From: Bacteroidales bacterium UBA4331
GTDB taxonomy: Bacteria > Bacteroidota > Bacteroidia > Bacteroidales > Paludibacteraceae
DNA: 64,000 bases
Direction of reading: 5' to 3'
Assembly: GCA_002394395.1 (NCBI GenBank)
Contig: DGTR01000023.1
Location: forward strand, 58,719 to 122,718
The notes below the pieces were generated by a model, which made no database searches, was not told where the DNA came from, and saw only the letters and a list, made by a program, of their open reading frames with translations. How positions within the stretch are numbered: the stretch's first letter is position 1; each line of letters opens with the position of its first letter. Of this stretch, positions 40,577 to 50,900 are shown piece by piece. The position numbers were made by a program, and so were the translations under genes.

Positions 40577-41225
40577 GGGATTTCCAGCGGTGGAGGCCGT
40601 AGAGGCAGTTAGCGCACCAGAAGGCATACTGCGCCGCCATGCAATAATCGCCTGCCCGGAGCCATAAGACGACGCTCAGCAGATCCACCGCCAGCCAGAA
40701 GAACCAATGCTCGCGATAGACGAGAATCAGCAGTACCTGCCCCACAAGGGCGGGTACTGTTGTATAGGCATCGAGGTAAGGCTGTGAGTCGTCCGTCCAA
40801 GAGGCTAAGCCCCACCCCACCAGCTGCGCGATGATGAGCGTAGCTACTGCAATACCTGCAATCACCGGCCAGGACAAACGCCGCGGCTCGACACGGGTCT
40901 CTTCGGCGCCGTCTTCACCGTTCACACGCAGACGCTGACGCCATACATACACGCCGTAGATCATCGTGAAGAAATAGTAGATATTGATACCTATCTCCCC
41001 GTAGAAACGCTGGGTATAGCAAAGATACGTGTATATCCCCACTTGCGCAAAACCGAAGAGGAAATTCCATATATTGCCCTGCGCAGAGAGGACAACGGTG
41101 CACACTCCGAGACAACCGCACATCAGCGACAGCCACGTGTCATGGGGCATGAGCGAGAAAGTGACCACCTGAATCAGCAATCCCAACACCAAGAAACTAT
41201 AATCGAAAATCTTCTGTTTTGTCAC
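40554..41225 (-). CDS. pnuC: nicotinamide mononucleotide/riboside transporter PnuC
   Basis: A 223-residue membrane protein with about seven hydrophobic segments (FLVLGLLIQVVTFSLM, IWNFLFGFAQVGIYTYL, INIYYFFTMIYGVYVW, VGQVLLILVYREHWFFWLAV). The PnuC hallmark WRQR and the final YAFWCANCLYGLHRWK are present. It takes up nicotinamide riboside for NAD synthesis. I start at GTG 41225 (or the adjacent GTG at 41228). The upstream 25 codons of the open frame belong to the preceding lipoprotein gene region and are not hydrophobic. Confidence 0.9.
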   Translation of the reverse strand: MTKQKIFDYSFLVLGLLIQVVTFSLMPHDTWLSLMCGCLGVCTVVLSAQGNIWNFLFGFAQVGIYTYLCYTQRFYGEIGINIYYFFTMIYGVYVWRQRLRVNGEDGAEETRVEPRRLSWPVIAGIAVATLIIAQLVGWGLASWTDDSQPYLDAYTTVPALVGQVLLILVYREHWFFWLAVDLLSVVLWLRAGDYCMAAQYAFWCANCLYGLHRWKSLTVHSAS

Positions 41226-41227
41226 CA

Positions 41228-43048
41228 CTATTTCTTTTTCTGTTCCGCCTGAATCAGTTCTTTCGGTTTCGCCTTCAGCTGTTCTACCGCCTGGTAATCC
41301 CACTCTTCCTCAAAATCCCAGTTGGACTTGGTCTGTATCTTCTCCGGGAAATAGTAGATAGGCTCCGGTTGCCGTTTCTCGCTCCACGAACCGGTAGTCC
41401 ACTTGCCATCTCCGTTCTCATCCAGATAGAGACGCAGGTAATACGCATCGGGTTTGAGGTACTCAAAAAATGCTCCTTCGGGATGAGCCGGCAGTTCACG
41501 AAGCACCAGATCTTTGTTGTTCAACACCTGGATACGCGCCTTCGGCAGATAGGGATTGAGTTTCACGCGCAGCGTCGAGTAGTCGGAGAGCGACTTGACC
41601 TGCAACGGGTAAGAGCCCTTGATATGCGTGATTCCGTATATATCATGGATTGCGGCACTATCGATATGCAGTTCATATTTGCCTTCGGGTTTGAAGTCTG
41701 CCAAGAAGATCAGCTGCATCGGCAGCGTGTCGTACGGCGCTATGGAGAACTTCATCGGTTTGAGCACCGTATCCACCTTCTCAAAGAGATGAATCGAATC
41801 CGGTTCGATGGACGCAATAGGTGTCGCACATTGCAGGCGGAGCGTGTCATACAGTTCAAAGCCGTTACGGGCATTGGTCTTGAGCTCCAACCGGCGGTTT
41901 CTGTTCTTCCTCTCCTCCGCTGCCTTGGCTCTCGCATTGAGTTTAGGTGCACGCCAGATAGCGCGTAAGGTGTCCGTGTACCACTCCAGGCGGTAGAGAC
42001 TGTCCGTACGGCGGTAACGCGCCTCGATGAAGAGGGAGTCTTGTGCGATGGAGAAACTGTCCGTCAGCCATATAGTCACCGTGTCGCGTTTCGGGGAATA
42101 GGACGTGAAGTAGTTCAGCGAGTCGCTCAACGGTCGCAAGTCAGGCAGACTGTCCGGCGTAGAAGAGAAATAGATCTGAATCCGATGCTGCTGATCACGA
42201 ATCGTACGCTGGAGATACAATCGTTGTTGCTCCTCACGGAAGAGCATCAGCGTCGCGCCTTTCACTTCCGGCTCCGGGAGCGTGTCTAACGTAAGCGTAT
42301 CAGTCATGAGGGAATCTGTCAAGAGCGTGTCCGTCGTAAGCGTGTCAGTCATGCGGACAGGCGGCAGGACGGGCTCTATCGGTTCGTCGGCAAAAGCCAG
42401 CGCTTCACCCGGCGAGAGACGGTAGTCACGGCTAACCTCTTCTACGGCATAAAGCCGGTATGTGCCGGCATGCATGTTACTGATTCGGAAGAAACCCGCA
42501 GAGTCTGTACGTGCGACCCGCAGGAAAGTCGTTGACGTGAACGCAGAGTCTTCCATCGTCTCGTGGACGCCGACGAAGATATCTTGCTTCGGATTGAGCG
42601 TCGCCGCGTCAAAGACGCGACCGGTGTACTCGAGTGTGTCGATCGTCGGACCCGTTGAGAAATAGAAAGAGTAGTTATGGAGCGGCACTTTCTCCCGATA
42701 GTCGCATACCGCGTCGCCGAAATTGAGGGTATAAGTGGTACTATCCCGCAGGGTGTCCTGCAGTTGGATAACCAGTTTTTTTCCTCGTACCTTGACATCC
42801 GGTGGCGTCTGTTGCGGAGGGGACATCAGCAGGTTCTGAGCAATATTATTGAGTTGAAGATACTCATCGAAAGTGACCTCAATCCGCTTGCCTTTGAAAT
42901 TCAGCGCACCCATCTCCGGCTCGCTGCTGCGGGGCTTAGGCGGCGTAGTGTCTTTCGGTCCACCTTGCGGACCTATCCCACGGTTAGCGCATCCCGCAAT
43001 AAAAAACGCGAGAAGGAGGACATTAATTATCTTTCGGAGGATCTTCAT
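41228..43048 (-). CDS. Ig-like domain lipoprotein
   Basis: A 606-residue lipoprotein (lipobox FIAGC). The N-terminal Big_5-type Ig-like domain has GGPKDTTPPKPRSSEPEMG, KRIEVTFDEYLQL and DSTTYTLNFGDAV. A carboxypeptidase-regulatory-like fold follows (GFFRISNMHAGTYRLYAVEE). A Thr/Asp/Leu repeat (TDTLTTDTLLTDSLMTDTL) lies at about residues 235-255. The end is charged (AEQKKK). Proteins of this type are common Bacteroidetes lipoproteins of unknown role. It overlaps the pnuC start region and lies ten bases after the deacetylase. Confidence 0.88.
   Translation of the reverse strand: MKILRKIINVLLLAFFIAGCANRGIGPQGGPKDTTPPKPRSSEPEMGALNFKGKRIEVTFDEYLQLNNIAQNLLMSPPQQTPPDVKVRGKKLVIQLQDTLRDSTTYTLNFGDAVCDYREKVPLHNYSFYFSTGPTIDTLEYTGRVFDAATLNPKQDIFVGVHETMEDSAFTSTTFLRVARTDSAGFFRISNMHAGTYRLYAVEEVSRDYRLSPGEALAFADEPIEPVLPPVRMTDTLTTDTLLTDSLMTDTLTLDTLPEPEVKGATLMLFREEQQRLYLQRTIRDQQHRIQIYFSSTPDSLPDLRPLSDSLNYFTSYSPKRDTVTIWLTDSFSIAQDSLFIEARYRRTDSLYRLEWYTDTLRAIWRAPKLNARAKAAEERKNRNRRLELKTNARNGFELYDTLRLQCATPIASIEPDSIHLFEKVDTVLKPMKFSIAPYDTLPMQLIFLADFKPEGKYELHIDSAAIHDIYGITHIKGSYPLQVKSLSDYSTLRVKLNPYLPKARIQVLNNKDLVLRELPAHPEGAFFEYLKPDAYYLRLYLDENGDGKWTTGSWSEKRQPEPIYYFPEKIQTKSNWDFEEEWDYQAVEQLKAKPKELIQAEQKKK
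42285..42360. repeat. minisatellite coding TDTL repeats
   Basis: Four imperfect copies of a unit like AGCGTGTCCGTCGTA code for Asp-Thr-Leu-Thr/Leu-Thr within the Ig-like lipoprotein. Confidence 0.65.
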
Positions 43049-43058
43049 CTTGTTCTTC

Positions 43059-43694
43059 TTATTCGTCTAAAGTCTTCAGTTCGTACCCTTGCGCAAGCAA
43101 CCACTCAATGGCTTGAGGCAAGGTAGCTAACATCCGTTCATTGGATTTGACGGAGTCATGAAAATTGATAATACTTCCCGGTCGGGTACAGCTTTTGATC
43201 TGCGCGAGCATCGCTTCGGGTGTCCGCCGCGGGTTATAATCGCGGGTCAGGACATCCCACAGGTAGATGCGGTAGCCTTTTGCTGCAACCGCTTTGCGCT
43301 CCCATACCCACGTGCGGCCGTAAGGCGGTCTGAACCGGTTTAGGACCGGAGCAGGATAGCCGTCCGGATAGTTCCGTTGGACCGCCTCCTCCCATTTGGC
43401 TACATTCTCCATATACGTCCGGGTGGAGACCTTCCAGCCCTTCATGTGGTTATAGGTGTGATTGCCGATGGCATGCCCGCCTTTCACGACCTGAGCAAAC
43501 ACCTCCGGGTGCTTGTCGATATTCTCTCCGACCATGAAGAACGTCGCCTTCACGCCGTAACGGTCGAGAATCTCCAAAACTCTCGGCGTCACTTCGGGGA
43601 TGGGTCCGTCGTCGAAAGTAAGATACACCGCCTGCCCCTGCCGGCAAATGCCATAGGGGTACAGGCGTTGTAATATAGATTTGAGATATTTCAA
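43059..43694 (-). CDS. polysaccharide deacetylase (NodB domain)
   Basis: A 211-residue CE4-type esterase. The metal and catalytic motifs are VYLTFDDGPIPEVTP, then HAIGNHTYNH (HxxxH), RFRPPYGRT and INFHDSVKSNE near the C terminus. It probably removes N-acetyl groups from peptidoglycan or polysaccharide. No signal peptide is evident, though an N-terminal anchor may be missing. The start codon is TTG at 43694 (MKYLKSIL), directly beside a TTTAGGATTTATGA word run; an original ATG could have been altered. Confidence 0.88.
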   Translation of the reverse strand: MKYLKSILQRLYPYGICRQGQAVYLTFDDGPIPEVTPRVLEILDRYGVKATFFMVGENIDKHPEVFAQVVKGGHAIGNHTYNHMKGWKVSTRTYMENVAKWEEAVQRNYPDGYPAPVLNRFRPPYGRTWVWERKAVAAKGYRIYLWDVLTRDYNPRRTPEAMLAQIKSCTRPGSIINFHDSVKSNERMLATLPQAIEWLLAQGYELKTLDE

Positions 43695-43721
43695 ATTTAG
43701 GATTTATGATTTAGGATTTAC
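43691..43721. repeat. GGATTTATGATTTA words between ROK and deacetylase genes
   Basis: TTTAGGATTTATGATTTAGG is repeated in part. On the minus strand it supplies the ROK stop TAA (43720-43718) and borders the TTG start of the deacetylase. Confidence 0.75.
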
Positions 43722-44674
43722 CATGCGAGGGACGAAGCACCAAGGATAGCGGCGTCGCTGTCCTTGAGAATCGAGATGGATACCGGGATTTTTCCTTTCC
43801 AGATCGGCATGAGGTTCTCATCGAGCGCCTCTCGGATCGGATCCATGATCCAGTGACCGGACTTAGTCAGACCACCAAAGAGGATGATTGCTTCGGGCGA
43901 GGAGAAATGTACATAATCCGCCAGTTTCTGACCGAGCAGATGACCCGTATAATCGAAGATCTGCTTGGCAACGAGATCTCCCTTCTCTGCTGCATCAAAG
44001 ACATCCTTGGAGGTAATATGATCGATGTCTGCCACTTGGCGCAGGAGTGTCGGTTGGGTCGTAGAGGTCACGATCTCTTTTGCGGTACGAGCAACACCGG
44101 TAGCCGAAGCATACGCCTCGATACATCCTTTCTGTCCGCAACCGCAGAGGCGTCCGTTGCCCGAGTGATCGATCTTGCAGTGGCCTAACTCGCCTGCAAA
44201 ACCGTCATGGCCGTACAGCAACTTGCCATCTATGACGATACCCGATCCCACGCCGGTACCGAGGGTGATGACGATGAAGTTCTTCATGCCGCGTGCAGAA
44301 CCATAGATCATCTCGCCTTGTGCTGCTGCGTTGGCGTCGTTCGTGATTGTACATTTAACGCCCATACGCTCGGAGATGAGTTTGGCAAACGGTACAACGC
44401 CTTTCCACGGCAGGTTCGGTGCTTGCTCGATGCAGCCCGAGTAGAAATTGGCATTCGGCGCACCGCAGCCCACACCCACGATGTCGCTCATCTCAATACC
44501 CTCATCGGCTACGAGACGTTTCATACCTTCGCAGAGTACATCACAATACTCGTCTATCTCCGGATACTGCTGGGTAGGAATAGAGTTGCTGCGCAAAACC
44601 TGACCTTCGTCGTTAACCAAACCAAACTTGGTGCCTGTACCACCTAAGTCGATACCTAAAGCATACTTTTTCAT
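43718..44674 (-). CDS. ROK family sugar kinase (glucokinase-like)
   Basis: A 318-residue ROK protein without DNA-binding domain, so a kinase rather than a repressor. ATP-binding loops are GIDLGGTGTKFGLVN and GTGVGSGIVIDGKL. The sugar-binding GHCKIDHSGNGRLCGCGQ continues to GCIEAYAS with the structural zinc motif CxCGxxGCxE. It is most likely glucokinase, though N-acetylmannosamine or fructose kinases share the fold. It lies in a minus cluster with an S9 peptidase and a deacetylase. Confidence 0.92.
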   Translation of the reverse strand: MKKYALGIDLGGTGTKFGLVNDEGQVLRSNSIPTQQYPEIDEYCDVLCEGMKRLVADEGIEMSDIVGVGCGAPNANFYSGCIEQAPNLPWKGVVPFAKLISERMGVKCTITNDANAAAQGEMIYGSARGMKNFIVITLGTGVGSGIVIDGKLLYGHDGFAGELGHCKIDHSGNGRLCGCGQKGCIEAYASATGVARTAKEIVTSTTQPTLLRQVADIDHITSKDVFDAAEKGDLVAKQIFDYTGHLLGQKLADYVHFSSPEAIILFGGLTKSGHWIMDPIREALDENLMPIWKGKIPVSISILKDSDAAILGASSLAW

Positions 44675-44706
44675 AACTATTAAATTTAAAAATTTTGAAT
44701 CATAAA
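44670..44706. repeat. AATTTAAAAATTTTGAATCAT words
   Basis: AAATTTAAAAATTTTGAATC between the S9 peptidase and ROK genes. The peptidase stop TGA (44702-44700) lies in it. Confidence 0.5.
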
Positions 44707-46712
44707 TTTGTGTTCAAGAACCGCAAGATTCTCTCGTGCATGTGTTTGGCGTTATTGCCCTGACGCAGATGATGGTTGTCGTCGGGGTATAACTGCATCT
44801 CAAACTGCTTATCCGCCTCCACTAAGGCATTGATATACTGCATTGTATGTTGCACATGGACATTGTCATCACCCGTGCCATGGATGATCAGCACAGCTCC
44901 GGAGAGGTCGGCTGCTTTGTTTAGAAGCGACGCTTCTTCGTAGCCTCGCGGGTTAACCTGCGGACGACGCATGTACCGCTCCGTATAAGCGGAGTCGTAG
45001 AGTTTCCAATCGGTCACCGGCGCGATGGCGATGCCGGCTTTGAAAGGATGGTTCTTTTGGCTCATGGTGTAAAGCGTCTCGTAGCCGCCGTAAGACCAAC
45101 CGAGAATCGCCATGCGGTCGGCATCAATCTCTTCGCGGGCACCGATATAGTTCGCTGCCGCAATCAAATCTTCCGCCTCTTTCTGCCCCAGAGACATATA
45201 GGTCTCGTTACGCCATGCACGGCCGCGACAATCGCTTCCTCGGGTATCGACGATCAGAACCGCATAACCCTGCTCGACCAAGGCGTACTCAAATTTCTTG
45301 CGCCAGCGGTTGAGCACTCGTTGGCTGGCAGGACCGCTGTAGTGCATGACGACAAGGGGATTAGGAGTAAGGGGTGAGAGGTGAGGGATGAGGAGCATCG
45401 CTTCGAGTTCCTGACCCTTGCCGTTGGGGATACGGAGTAACTGCGGCTCAGGCAAACCCTGCTCTTTCCATGCTGTAATAGTGGCTGTATGGTCTAGGAT
45501 TAGTCTTACTTGAGTCTTATTTGACCCTTTGATAGTATAAAGGGTATAGGTGTTCGGCGTATCGAAGGATTGGAAGCAATCGATCATTCGTTTGGTGTCC
45601 TTGGAGAAGCGCGCGCTGTGGGTTCCTTCGCCTTCGCTCAGTTTGATGTTTTTGCCGTTGGGTTTGATGGAGACGGCGTAGATATCGCGTGTCGCGGGCG
45701 TAGTAGCGGCTTGGTAGTAGAGGGTCTGAGACTTCTCATCCACTGCGTAAAGGGAGGTCACATCCATCTCTGCGGGCGTGAGAGCGCGCAGTTGGGAGCC
45801 TTGCGCATTATGCAAGTACGCACGACGCCAACCGTCTTTTTCGCTCAAGGCGATGAAAGAGCCATCGGAGAGCCACCGGTACTCGTCGAAGAGACTATAG
45901 TCCACGAAATAGCTGTCGCTTTCTTCCTTGTAGAGCAGGTTCGAGACGGTCGATTTGGCATTGCAGGAGAGAATCTCCATCTTCGTCTGGTCCCTATTGA
46001 CGCGCAGGACGAGCAGTTCGCCCGCCGGCGTCCAACGGAGTCTCGGGAAATAGAGGTCTTCACTTTTCGGGTTTACCTGCATGGTCTGAATGCCTTTTGT
46101 AGCGACGTCATAGACGCAGACAGACACCTTTGCATTCGGACATCCGGCTTTGGGGTAACGCAGGCTCTCTTGGGTCGGGTACTGGGTATCGCTATAGACC
46201 TCCCAACTGAAACTCGGCACCTCGTGTTCGTCGAGGCGGACGAAAGCCAGCATTTTGGAATCCGGACTCCAAGCAAAAAGCGCCGTCGTGCCGAACTCCT
46301 CTTCGTAGAGCCAGTCGGCGATGCCGGAGATGATATCCGTGTCCTCGTTCTTCGTTACCGCCACTTCGGTCCCGAAATCGAGTTTATGGATGTAGAGGTT
46401 ATTATCTTTGGCGAACGCCACGTACCGTCCATTGGGGCTCATAACTGCATCGCGCACCCGGTCAAACCCCATGCCTGTGCCGAGTTTCTTGCGGGTATGG
46501 CGCATGGAGTCCACCACATACCATTCCGCCAAACGCGAATGGCGGAAGATACGCTCTTCGTTCTCACATTCTAAACGGTACCGGCCGGCCGTTGCGGTCT
46601 GATCGCCGATGGATAAGATACTATCCTGCTCTGCGGCAGAAAGGGTTTTCGGGTTATACTCGCCCGCCAGAATACCTTGCAGGACCGTCAAAAAAATCAG
46701 CAGTATTTTCAT
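44700..46712 (-). CDS. S9 family peptidase (dipeptidyl peptidase IV-like)
   Basis: A 670-residue exported serine peptidase. The N-terminal leader (MKILLIFLTVLQGILAG) precedes a DPP-IV beta-propeller (VMSPNGRYVAFAKDNNLYI, ISGIADWLYEEEFGTT, FAWSPDSKMLAFVRLDE). The C-terminal hydrolase has the nucleophile in GWSYGGYETL, Asp in IIHGTGDDNVH and His in DDNHHLRQG. It probably releases X-Pro or related dipeptides in the periplasm for peptide use. A stretch PHLSPLTPNPL before VVMHYSGPASQ is encoded by a GGGGTGAGAGG word run. It overlaps the upstream gene by four bases. Confidence 0.93.
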   Translation of the reverse strand: MKILLIFLTVLQGILAGEYNPKTLSAAEQDSILSIGDQTATAGRYRLECENEERIFRHSRLAEWYVVDSMRHTRKKLGTGMGFDRVRDAVMSPNGRYVAFAKDNNLYIHKLDFGTEVAVTKNEDTDIISGIADWLYEEEFGTTALFAWSPDSKMLAFVRLDEHEVPSFSWEVYSDTQYPTQESLRYPKAGCPNAKVSVCVYDVATKGIQTMQVNPKSEDLYFPRLRWTPAGELLVLRVNRDQTKMEILSCNAKSTVSNLLYKEESDSYFVDYSLFDEYRWLSDGSFIALSEKDGWRRAYLHNAQGSQLRALTPAEMDVTSLYAVDEKSQTLYYQAATTPATRDIYAVSIKPNGKNIKLSEGEGTHSARFSKDTKRMIDCFQSFDTPNTYTLYTIKGSNKTQVRLILDHTATITAWKEQGLPEPQLLRIPNGKGQELEAMLLIPHLSPLTPNPLVVMHYSGPASQRVLNRWRKKFEYALVEQGYAVLIVDTRGSDCRGRAWRNETYMSLGQKEAEDLIAAANYIGAREEIDADRMAILGWSYGGYETLYTMSQKNHPFKAGIAIAPVTDWKLYDSAYTERYMRRPQVNPRGYEEASLLNKAADLSGAVLIIHGTGDDNVHVQHTMQYINALVEADKQFEMQLYPDDNHHLRQGNNAKHMHERILRFLNTNL
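45355..45394. repeat. GGGGTGAGAGGTGAGGGATG words in the S9 peptidase
   Basis: GGGGATTAGGAGTAAGGGG and GTGAGAGGTGAGGGATGAGG are imperfect G-rich copies, in frame. Confidence 0.55.
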
Positions 46713-47959
46713 CTCAATCGTAGTTCTTTCTCTCCGTTTCGGATAATCAGATCGTAGATTCCGAAAGGAAGGATATATTCATTTTTTATAGTCTCTAAAG
46801 TGCGTTCAAAACCCATGCCAAACTCCGGATGGCAGGTATAGACCTGCTCGTTTTCCGATGCCGGGAAAGCGAGTTTCAGAGGGGAGTTCAGCGGGTCAGC
46901 AGCCATCAAACCGACATAATAATCTCCGGAATGCAAATCCTCCACATTCAACCATAAGACATAGTTTTTATTCGCAATCGTGGCATAGAGAATGGTCTCG
47001 TTGCCTTTGTGATAAACGCGCCAAGGCGTTACCACTGCCACCAGTTTTCGCTGGTCGTTATAACCGATAGGTGTCCCCGTCACAGTGTGGACGAGATAGG
47101 CTGTGTCTTTGGCGGCATTGAAAGTCATCGAATAGAGTTGGTTGAATGCCTTGCGGTCAAGTATATCGGGTACCATCTGTCCCTTTTCATCCGGTGTTCC
47201 GGAGAGCGCCATTTGGGACTGCGTGTTCACATAGAGGTAGTCACCGTCGGTTAGTTCGGAGACGTAGATCGACTCCTCGGGTAGTAGCGCTTCATACGCC
47301 GCCCAGAGAGTGATGTCCTCCGGCAGAAAACACTGTGTATTAGGCGCAATCAACTCCGGCCGCGTGGTCGTCTGACCGCATTCGGTCTCCGTCCATCCGA
47401 TGAACCGCCAGCCGTTATAGTCATCCATTGGAGGCAGGAAGACCCCTGCTCCACCGGTGGGCTCCGTAAGCGTCTGATAGACTTGGTTTCCGCGCATGAG
47501 CGTCACGCTATGCGCGGGCGCGGGCGTGTAGTAAATAAGGTAGCGGTCGATATAGATGGAGTTCGCCGTGCCCCGCAGCCGGACAGTCATCTCCTGTACG
47601 CCCGTATAGGCCTTTGGCAAGAGGGAAAGCGCATGAAGATTCGTGTTGTCGTACGCGCCGAACCACTGCTCGAAAGTGCCGCTCTTGGTCGCCGCCGACT
47701 GATTATTGACGGAGACGGACCATGTACCGGCTCCTTCGGATTTATTAGAGCGTATATAGACCTCAACCTTGTTCACCGTCATGCCTGCGAGGTACGATAG
47801 TTGCAGTATAGCCTCGTCGCCCTGGCGAACCGTTCCTTTCTGGTACGAGCAGCTATAGGAAACCTCGGCGGACGGAGGAATATCCCCCGTTGCGACGACA
47901 GCGTTCTTACTGTCCACCGTCAAGGTCAGTACCGATAAAAGGATGGTTAACCAGGTCAT
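46709..47959 (-). CDS. secreted protein with short C-terminal tail, unknown
   Basis: A 416-residue exported protein (MTWLTILLSVLTLTVD leader). Its N-terminal jellyroll-like part (EVSYSCSYQKGTVRQGDEA, SIYIDRYLIYYTPAPAHSVT) resembles the domain just before the tail in the BspA-like protein. A single InlB-like repeat follows (VTLMRGNQVYQTLTEPTGG ... WRFIGWTETECG). The last part has no recognised domain. It ends FGIYDLIIRNGEKELRLR, comparable with other cargo tails in this window. T9SS export is inferred, not shown. It sits between the RND genes and the S9 peptidase, overlapping the latter by ATGA. Confidence 0.8.
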   Translation of the reverse strand: MTWLTILLSVLTLTVDSKNAVVATGDIPPSAEVSYSCSYQKGTVRQGDEAILQLSYLAGMTVNKVEVYIRSNKSEGAGTWSVSVNNQSAATKSGTFEQWFGAYDNTNLHALSLLPKAYTGVQEMTVRLRGTANSIYIDRYLIYYTPAPAHSVTLMRGNQVYQTLTEPTGGAGVFLPPMDDYNGWRFIGWTETECGQTTTRPELIAPNTQCFLPEDITLWAAYEALLPEESIYVSELTDGDYLYVNTQSQMALSGTPDEKGQMVPDILDRKAFNQLYSMTFNAAKDTAYLVHTVTGTPIGYNDQRKLVAVVTPWRVYHKGNETILYATIANKNYVLWLNVEDLHSGDYYVGLMAADPLNSPLKLAFPASENEQVYTCHPEFGMGFERTLETIKNEYILPFGIYDLIIRNGEKELRLR

Positions 47960-47968
47960 GCGTTTTTG

Positions 47969-50900
47969 TTATTTCGTTCCTCCGCCGAGTGCCACGTATA
48001 GGTCGATGAGGCTGATGAGTCCGTTATAGCGGTTGGTGACATCAGAGAGTTGCGCCTTGAGGTAGTTCTCCTGCGCCGTAAGCACCTCCAAGTAGTTGGC
48101 TCTACCGGTTTTCATCAACTCATACGTGCCTTCATATGCCTCGCTCTGGGTGGTCAGAAGACGTTGGTAGAGGGTGTCTTGTTCCTGCGCATTCTTGCAA
48201 CGGAAGATCGCATCGTTCACTTCGTTTCCGGCTCTCAGCATCGTCTCCACATAGCGGTTCGCTGCTTCCTCTTGCTCGAGTTTGGCGATCTTGAGGTTCG
48301 CTTTGAGTTTACCGCCGGCAAAGATCGGTTGCGAGAGGCCGAGCACTGCATTCATGAGCAACTGACCGGGGTTCACTACAATGCCGCCGTTATTGGTCCA
48401 TCCGATGAGTCCCGAAAGAGAAAGCGCCGGACAGAAAGCGGCTTTTGCCATATTCGTTTGATAAAACGCCGCTGCGACATTACGCTCTGCCGCACGTACA
48501 TCTGCACGGTTGCTGAGTTGCGCTGCCGGCACTGACTCCAGCGTCCAGGGATCGAAGGTATAACTAGACCACGGCGAACGGGCTATCGCTTGCGGCTCAA
48601 CGTTCAGCAGCAGACACATAGATAATTCCAGCGAATGGATCTGCTCCAAGAGTTGCTTACGCTGGATCTGCACATTGATAAGGGATGCCTCCATCTGGCC
48701 GATAGAAGGCGAATACGCCTGACCGTTCTTAACCAAGACGCGTTGGATCTCCAGCACTTGCTGCCAGATAATCTCCGTACTATCGAGGATAACTCCCTGG
48801 TAATCCAGCAACTGCAGTTGCGTATAGATACGTGCAACCGTGGCAACGAGGTTCGCATGAGCCGCTGCGCGGTTATCCTCCGCTTGGTCGCGAAGCACCT
48901 GCGCCTGACGTTTGCGATTCGTAATCGTTCCAAAGCCTTCTCCACCCCAGTTGAGTGAGAGCGGAACCTGGTAACTCAGCGTCGCGCCGGACATGCCTGC
49001 GCCAGGTGTATAAGTGCCAGAGACGCCCACGTTGGCAGGCGAGATAGCCAAGGTCGGCAGGAAGCCTAACTTAGCGGCACGAAGGCGTGCATCTGCTTCT
49101 AACACAGCGAGTTTGCGCGAACGATAATCGACATTGTTCTCCAGCGCTTTGCGGATATGTCCCTGTAAGATCGGATCGGTGATATAGGCCTGCCAGTTCG
49201 CCTCGCTGACAGCTGTAATCAGACTGTCCTGCTCAGGTTTCTGAGCCGGCTCGTATTTCTTGAAGATACCGCAGGAAGAGAGGGTCATTGTGCTGGCAAT
49301 CAGCACAATGATGATTGATGATTTATTATTTATGATTGATGATTTTTTCTCTTCTTCTACGGGTTCGGGCTCTCCTTGGAATCGCTCGTGGAGCGTCTGG
49401 AAGATGATATAGAACGCGGGCACGACGAAGACGAGGGCGAGTGTTCCGACCGCCATACCGCCGGTTACACCGATAGCGAGTGCACGGTTTCCGTTTGCTC
49501 CTGCGCCGCCTTCGATAATCAGAGGAATCATACCGGCGATCATCGTCACAACGGTCATCAAGATAGGACGCAGACGATCCTCACAAGCACCCAAAGCCGC
49601 CTCTACGATAGGCATACCCTGTTTACGTTTCTCCACCGCGAACTCGGTGATAAGAATAGCCGTCTTCGCCAGCAGACCAATCAACATGATCACACCGGTC
49701 TGGAGGTAGATGTTATTCTCCTGCCCGCAGAGCCATGACAGCGCGAACGAGCCCATCAGACCGAAAGGTACGGACAGCAGGACTGCCAGCGGGATGAAGA
49801 ATGACTCGTAAAGCGACGCGAGAATCATATAAATCAACAGGATACAAACAAGGTAAATAAGGGCGGTGAGGTTGGATTTGCTGTTTGCTTGTAACTCACG
49901 ACTCATACCTCCGTACTCGAACGTATAGCCTGTCGGCAGGTGCGTCTTCGCTACTTCCTCAATCACTTTCTGCACATTACCCTCGCTATAACCGGCACTC
50001 GGTTGGATGGAACATGCGATTGACTGATAGAGGTTGAAGCGTTTCTGAGTAGCCGAACCGACTGCCGGCGTAAGCGTCACGAACTGTGCAATAGGTGCCA
50101 TCTCGTTGCCTATCTTGACAAAGATATTATTCAGCGACGAGGGATCCAGACGGTACTCCGGCGCAGCGCTCGCCATGACACGATAGACCTTTCCGTACTG
50201 GTTGAAGTTACTGATATACGCACTACCGCAGTAAGCGCCGAGGGTGTTCAAAACCACATCCGGCGAGATACCTGCGCGGTCACATTGCGTGGCGTTGACA
50301 TCGACCTTGTATTTGGGGAAGGACTCACTGTAGAGCGACATCGCCATCTGCACCTCGGGGTGTTTCTGGAGTTCGGCGAGGAAGTTATTCACCACTTCGT
50401 TGAACTTCGACATATCACCTCCTTGCAGGTCTTCCATCTGGAGGTCGATCGCGTTACTATTACCGTATCCGGGGATCTGCGGCATTTGGAAGGGGATGAC
50501 CTGCGCGTCCTTGATATCCTCGCAAGAGAGGTATAGTTTCGCCATCACATAATCGATATAATGCTCAATACCTTTGCGCTGGTCCCAAGGTTTGAGGCGG
50601 ACGACGAGCGTACCGTAGCTGACGCCTGTACCGGAGATCAAACCAAAACCGGAGATCTTGGCATAACTCTCCACTTCTTTGAGCCGCAGCACATGTTCCT
50701 CTACCTGCGCCATGATCTTATCGGTCTCCACCAGCGGTGAACCTGCCGGAGCCGACACATCCACCATGATCACACCTTGGTCCTCCTGAGGCACCAGTCC
50801 GGAAGGCAACGCACGCATGGCGAACACCATTGCTACCGCTGCTGCAATGAGCCAAAGCCACGCGCGGCGGGGTTTCTGGAGGAACTTAGCCACGCCGTTC

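Noticed and set aside
45570..46574. 334-codon open frame on the + strand
   Set aside because: It is antisense to the S9 peptidase, whose propeller motifs are unambiguous; the + translation shows no domain.
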